Of a stretch of 9,825 nucleotides of DNA, positions 6,785 through 9,825 are shown piece after piece; within the stretch, counting starts at the first letter, position 1; each line of letters begins with the position of its first letter. Under the pieces are notes generated by a model. That model did no database searches. It saw only the letters and a program-made list of their open reading frames with translations, and had not been told where the DNA came from. The stretch is from JAMCRM01 sp041685075. Its GTDB lineage: Bacteria > Acidobacteriota > Terriglobia > Bryobacterales > Bryobacteraceae. A program made the position numbers and the translations under genes. Location: positions 1-9,825 of the forward strand of contig JAWLGN010000208.1 in the NCBI GenBank assembly GCA_041685075.1, given 5' to 3'.

Positions 6785-8793
6785 CTGGCAAACCGCACCC
6801 GGACGCGCTCTCCGGCCGAGAGCACGCTTCCCGGCGGAGGGTACTGGCCACGGGCCAGCCCGCTGCCATCCACTAGCACGGGAAGGCCCAACTCGGATGC
6901 CTGCGCCAGCACGGCCCGCATGGTCATGCCCTGGAAATCGGGCACCCGCGGACCGGTGTCTGCGGCGGCAGCCTCCGGGGTTTGCTCGTCTTCCTCCGGC
7001 ACCGGCGGCGCGCCAAGTTCGGCGATGGCCAAATCCGGCGGCTCCTCGGCCTCGGGTTCCGGGGCGGCTTCATCGGGCGCCACTTCGGGCAGGTCTTTGG
7101 GGATGTCGAGTACGCGCAGGGCTTCCTGGGCCACCTCCCGGAATACCGGGGCGGCCGAGACACCGCCGAAGCCCCGGGTGGTGCGCGTTCCGTTCAACGT
7201 AACCACGATCACGACGGCCGGGTTGGTTACCGGGGCGAAGCCCATGAAGGTGCCGTTGTAGGTACTGGTGTAACGGCGGGTCTCGAAATCGAAGATCTGG
7301 GCAGAGCCGGTCTTGCCGCCGCTGCTGTAGCCATCCAGGCGCGCGCGGCGGCCGGTGCCCCCGGGGTTCACCACCACCCCCTCCATCATCTGGCGCATGG
7401 TGATGGCGGTCTCCGGTTTGATGATGCGCCGCGGCGGGGCGGTTGTGAAAGGCTTCCCGCCCAATTTCAGGATGATCCTGGGCTCCACCAGCAGCCCGCC
7501 GTTGGCGATGGCGGAGCAGGCGCGGGCGAGTTGCAGGGTGGTGGTACCGATCTCGTGCCCCATCGCTATGGAATGGAGGGAGGTTTTGCCCCAGCGCCGG
7601 GGGCTCCGCACCATGCCGGGCGATTCCGCGGGCAGCGTGATACCGGTACGGCTGCCGAAACCGAAACGGCGCACATACTCGTACATGCGCTCCGGCCCCA
7701 CCTGCATCCCCACCTGAATCGCCCCCACGTTGCTGGACTTGGCCAGCACGAGCGACATGGGGATGGTTCCGTACCCCCGGCCGGCCTCCCGGATGGTGCG
7801 GCCGAAAAGCGTGATGCTGCCGTTGCCGCAGTTGATCAGGGAGTCGGGACGCAGCCGGGTGGTTTCAAGCGCCGCCGCCAGGGTGATCGCTTTGAAGACC
7901 GAGCCGGGTTCGAACGGCACCGATACCGCGTAGTTGAAGCGCTTGGAAGGCGGGTCGCCGGGTGCGGGCGGATAGTTGGGGTCGAAGGTCGGGTAGCTGG
8001 CCATGGCCAGGATCTCGCCGGTGTGGGGGTTCATGGCCACCAGGCTGGCGGAGCGGGCGTTGTGATCGGCCACCGCGCGGGCGAGTTCGCGTTCGGCGGT
8101 GTACTGGATGCGGGAGTCGATGGTGAGGGTGAGGGAGGCCCCGGCCTGCGGCTCGGTATTCATGTGGGAGTCGATGCCGCGGCGGCGGACGTCGGTGAGC
8201 ATGCGGGCGCTGCCGGGGTGCCCGGCCAGCTCGTCGTCGAGCGCCAGTTCCAGGCCGGCATTGCCGCGTTCGGCGTGGTTCACCGAGCCGATGGCGTTGG
8301 CCAGCAAGGTGCCGTTGGGGTAGTGGCGCTGGCTCTCCTGGTGAAACTGAATCCAGTTCAGCCGCAGGCTTTTCAGGCTCTCGGCCTCCTCCGGGGCGAT
8401 CTTGCGCTTCACCCAGAGGAAGCCGCGGCCGGCGGCCTCGGCGTGGCGCAGGCGGCCGTAGAGCACGGTGCGATCGAGTTCCAGGATGCGGGAAAGGATG
8501 TCGGCCGCCACCTCCAGGTCCGGCACCTGCTGCGGGTTCACCGAGATGGAGGCCATCGGAACGCTGATGGCCAGCAGTTGCCCGTTGCGGTCGCTGATGG
8601 TGCCGCGGGGCGCCGGAATTTCAATCACGCGCTCCTGCTGGCGGCGGGCCTGGCGCAGGTAGTCCTCGTGGCGGATCACCTGGAGATAGAGCAGTTTTGC
8701 GGCGATGGCTGCTCCCCAGAGGGCCATTGCCGCAGCCAGCCAGGCGAGGCGGCGGGTTGCGTTCCAGCGCTGTTGGGGGTCCACGGCGCTCAA
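6781..8793 (-). CDS. ftsI: FtsI-type class B penicillin-binding protein with C-terminal PASTA domain
   Basis: FtsI is the septal D,D-transpeptidase that cross-links glycan made by FtsW. The 670-residue protein has a short cytoplasmic N-terminus, one membrane anchor (about 15-39), then the PBP dimerisation domain with PAPRGTISDRNGQLLA (60-75). The transpeptidase domain carries all three catalytic motifs: SVFK (Ser298, Lys301) inside FEPGSVFK, SSN (353-355) inside AKSSNVG, and KTG (494-496) inside SGGKTGSAQ. After the catalytic domain comes a Pro/Glu/Ala-rich acidic linker (about 568-613) and one PASTA-like domain (about 614-669), containing VPDFQGM and PPPGSVLSAGERVRV. E. coli FtsI has no such domain. 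The start given is a TTG at 8793 with GGGAG four bases upstream. A GTG at 8784 (codon 4) is the alternative, with a 13-base spacer. The stop overlaps murE as ATGA. Confidence 0.95.
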   Translation of the reverse strand: MSAVDPQQRWNATRRLAWLAAAMALWGAAIAAKLLYLQVIRHEDYLRQARRQQERVIEIPAPRGTISDRNGQLLAISVPMASISVNPQQVPDLEVAADILSRILELDRTVLYGRLRHAEAAGRGFLWVKRKIAPEEAESLKSLRLNWIQFHQESQRHYPNGTLLANAIGSVNHAERGNAGLELALDDELAGHPGSARMLTDVRRRGIDSHMNTEPQAGASLTLTIDSRIQYTAERELARAVADHNARSASLVAMNPHTGEILAMASYPTFDPNYPPAPGDPPSKRFNYAVSVPFEPGSVFKAITLAAALETTRLRPDSLINCGNGSITLFGRTIREAGRGYGTIPMSLVLAKSSNVGAIQVGMQVGPERMYEYVRRFGFGSRTGITLPAESPGMVRSPRRWGKTSLHSIAMGHEIGTTTLQLARACSAIANGGLLVEPRIILKLGGKPFTTAPPRRIIKPETAITMRQMMEGVVVNPGGTGRRARLDGYSSGGKTGSAQIFDFETRRYTSTYNGTFMGFAPVTNPAVVIVVTLNGTRTTRGFGGVSAAPVFREVAQEALRVLDIPKDLPEVAPDEAAPEPEAEEPPDLAIAELGAPPVPEEDEQTPEAAAADTGPRVPDFQGMTMRAVLAQASELGLPVLVDGSGLARGQYPPPGSVLSAGERVRVRFAR

Positions 8794-8797
8794 CCGT

Positions 8798-8802
8798 CTC
8801 CC
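8798..8802 (-). promoter_or_regulatory. Ribosome binding site deciding the ftsI start
   Basis: GGGAG on the minus strand lies four bases before the TTG at 8793 and thirteen bases before the GTG at 8784. The spacing is a little short for TTG and long for GTG. No in-frame ATG is available near by. TTG is slightly preferred. Confidence 0.5.
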
Positions 8803-8806
8803 ACGG

Positions 8807-9277
8807 CTACTTCACATTGAGCGCCAGGGCGCCGTCACCCTTGGGATTGAGATGGATTACCTGGCCGGGCGAGGGAGCCACGAACTGCCGCTGCTGAGCC
8901 AGTTCCTGCAGCCGCGCCGGGCTGAGCAGGCGGGCTTCCTCGAGTTCCAGCACGCGGCGCTCGTCCAGCAGGCGCTGTTCCTCGGCCCGCAGTTCCTGAA
9001 TGCGGTAGCCCTCCATGGTGCCCAACATCTTCGGGACCAGGATGGTGGTCAGCAGCGCCGCCATCACGCACGCCGCCCCGATGGTGGACCAGCACTCCTT
9101 GCGGGCGCGCGGGTCGGCCTCGCGCACCAGGCGGGAGTTGTCGATCTTCTTGCAGTAGAAGAACACGTCCTCGTTAGGGAGCGTACGCAGGAGGTACGGG
9201 TCCGTTTCGATCCGCGGTCCCCGGGGCGCCTCCGCCCGGGTCTCGAAGCGTCTGAAGAATGTCGCCAACGTCGCCAT
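8807..9277 (-). CDS. ftsL: FtsL-like divisome protein
   Basis: FtsL is a small bitopic membrane protein that links FtsI/FtsW to the divisome through a periplasmic coiled coil. The 156-residue product fits this plan: a charged cytoplasmic part (1-62), one membrane segment (about 63-83, WSTIGAACVMAALLTTILVP), a Leu/Glu/Arg-rich heptad-like region (about 90-118), and a C-terminal stretch SPARLQELAQQRQFVAPSPGQVIHL that resembles the FtsL pattern of an LxxLAxxxGfxxPxxxQvxxL tail. Position between rsmH and ftsI supports the assignment. FtsL family proteins diverge strongly, so this rests on topology, tail pattern and synteny. The cytoplasmic part is longer than the roughly 35-40 residues of E. coli FtsL and has a polar segment, EDVFFYCKKIDNSRLVREAD (36-55). 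The ATG has GAGG five bases upstream. The gene ends 13 bp before ftsI. Confidence 0.85.
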   Translation of the reverse strand: MATLATFFRRFETRAEAPRGPRIETDPYLLRTLPNEDVFFYCKKIDNSRLVREADPRARKECWSTIGAACVMAALLTTILVPKMLGTMEGYRIQELRAEEQRLLDERRVLELEEARLLSPARLQELAQQRQFVAPSPGQVIHLNPKGDGALALNVK

Positions 9278-9280
9278 CTG

Positions 9281-9286
9281 TTCCTC
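9281..9286 (-). promoter_or_regulatory. Ribosome binding site of ftsL
   Basis: GAGGAA read on the minus strand, with GAGG five bases before the ATG at 9277. It supports this start for ftsL, the first gene after the intergenic gap, which cannot rely on coupling to a closely spaced upstream gene. Confidence 0.65.
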
Positions 9287-9317
9287 GCTACTGTGGTGCG
9301 CCCGCCGGGAACGCGGA

Positions 9318-9331
9318 CGGCCTCAAGGCCG
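9318..9331 (-). other. Short GC hairpin in the rsmH-ftsL gap
   Basis: In the transcript direction the sequence reads CGGCCTTGAGGCCG, a perfect 5-bp stem with a TTGA loop. It is short and is not followed by a run of T, so it does not look like an intrinsic terminator. It could affect RNA stability between rsmH and ftsL, or be chance in GC-rich DNA. Confidence 0.35.
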
Positions 9332-9370
9332 CTCCATCTGCCCGCGCCATCGGCCGGACGCCACTTTACT

Positions 9371-9410
9371 TAACCCATCTCCACCGCATCTAAACCATCT
9401 CCACCGCGCG
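9371..9410. repeat. 20-bp tandem duplication across the rsmH stop codon
   Basis: Two adjacent 20-base units on the plus strand, taacccatctccaccgcatc (9371-9390) and taaaccatctccaccgcgcg (9391-9410), agree at 16 of the first 17 positions. The second unit encodes the last residues of RsmH (RAVEMV side) and the first lies just past the stop. A local duplication is the simplest origin. Because the period is not a multiple of three, the copy does not extend the protein. Confidence 0.75.
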
Positions 9411-9825
9411 CAACCTGGCGCTGCGCGAAGGCGGGTTTTCCCGGGTTTCTTCCTCGGAAGGAGAGAGCGGGCGCCTGGTCAAGAGCACCGCCCGGCCTTC
9501 CGCGGCCAACTCGCGAAAGCGCAGCTTTACCTTCCTGTCCTCCAGGGACATGAAGGCGATCACCACCATGCGGCCCCCGCTGCGCACCAGTTCCGGGCCG
9601 ATCTCCAGGAGCTTGTCCAACTGCTTCTGCTCGTCGTTGACGGCCATCCGCAGAGCCATGAAGGTCTTGGTGGCGGGATGCAAGCGGCCCGTCCGGGGCA
9701 CGGCCCGTTCCACTACACCGGCCAGGTGCAGTGTGCTCCGAATGGGCCGTCCCCGAACGATTGCTCTGGCTATCTTCCGCGCTCTCCTTTCTTCGCCGTA
9801 CTGAAAAATCAGGTCGGCGAGTGCC
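9390..9825 (-). CDS. rsmH: RsmH (MraW), 16S rRNA m4C1402 methyltransferase (3' half, enters from outside window)
   Basis: RsmH N4-methylates C1402 of 16S rRNA using S-adenosylmethionine, and its gene is usually among the first in dcw clusters. The visible 144 codons are the C-terminal half of a protein of roughly 300 residues. The frame is open to the window edge and begins ALADLIFQYGEERRARKIAR. Further on are LHPATKTFMALRMAVNDE, RMVVIAFMSLEDRKVK, TRRPLSPSEEE and SRSARLR, all matching the conserved RsmH end. The common FHSLEDR reads FMSLEDR here, so the His is replaced by Met. The GTG at 9713 could be mistaken for a start, but conserved GEER and IARAIV sequence lies upstream in the same frame. 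The methyl-donor site and true start are off-window. The TAG stop falls inside a 20-bp tandem repeat. Confidence 0.96.
   Translation of the reverse strand, partial: ALADLIFQYGEERRARKIARAIVRGRPIRSTLHLAGVVERAVPRTGRLHPATKTFMALRMAVNDEQKQLDKLLEIGPELVRSGGRMVVIAFMSLEDRKVKLRFRELAAEGRAVLLTRRPLSPSEEETRENPPSRSARLRAVEMV

Larger units (their letters stand above)
9278..9389 (-). other. rsmH-ftsL intergenic gap
   Basis: This 112-bp gap is the only substantial non-coding stretch in the window. It holds one unit of a 20-bp tandem repeat next to the rsmH stop, a small GC hairpin near the middle, and the ftsL ribosome binding site. I see no convincing -35/-10 pair and no T-run after the hairpin, so neither a promoter nor an intrinsic terminator is supported. 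A 20-codon frame (9350-9288) exists inside it but has no ribosome binding site. Confidence 0.6.

Noticed and set aside
6982..8820. A 612-codon plus-strand frame opposite ftsI, plus similar frames at 5234-6115 and 4185-5222.
   Set aside because: All are antisense shadows of ftsI, murE and murF, with low-complexity His/Gly/Ala/Gln-rich products and no family motif.
9318..9331. The hairpin as a transcription terminator after rsmH.
   Set aside because: The stem is only 5 bp and no T-run follows.
9288..9350. A 20-codon minus-strand frame in the rsmH-ftsL gap.
   Set aside because: No ribosome binding site and no recognisable product; expected by chance in GC-rich DNA.

Overview
The whole window is one stretch of a dcw (division and cell wall) cluster. 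Every gene that can be supported lies on the minus strand. Read in the direction of transcription, from high to low coordinates, the order is rsmH (3' half only), an ftsL-like gene, ftsI (class B PBP with a C-terminal PASTA domain), murE, murF, mraY, murD, ftsW and murG (5' part only). This is the textbook bacterial order. No RNA gene, mobile element, CRISPR array, attachment site or broken gene was seen.

The DNA is GC-rich and the many long open frames on the plus strand are antisense shadows of these genes. MurE carries the DNPR motif typical of meso-diaminopimelate-adding enzymes, so the organism probably has Gram-negative-type DAP peptidoglycan. Three traits suggest a deep-branching phylum rather than a proteobacterium: a PASTA domain on FtsI, a long cytoplasmic N-terminus on the FtsL-like protein, and an extra segment in the large FtsW loop. 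My impression is Acidobacteriota (Solibacter/Bryobacter-like), but this is a judgement from sequence style and has not been tested by a search.

Layout: 9825-9390 is the end of rsmH. 9389-9278 is the only real intergenic gap (112 bp), holding a short tandem repeat and a small hairpin. From 9277 down to the window edge the genes are packed head to tail: ftsL to ftsI 13 bp apart, ftsI/murE and murE/murF overlapping by ATGA, murF to mraY 1 bp apart, mraY to murD 10 bp, murD to ftsW 3 bp, and ftsW/murG overlapping by 11 bp. One polycistronic, translationally coupled unit is the simplest reading. Its main promoter is probably upstream of rsmH, outside the window.

Together the genes add meso-DAP (MurE), D-Ala-D-Ala (MurF) and D-Glu (MurD) to the UDP-MurNAc precursor, move it to the lipid carrier (MraY), add GlcNAc (MurG), and polymerise and cross-link it at the septum (FtsW with FtsI, held by FtsL). 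RsmH is an rRNA methyltransferase that usually travels with this cluster. I found no undescribed system. The points worth a second look are modest variations inside familiar proteins.
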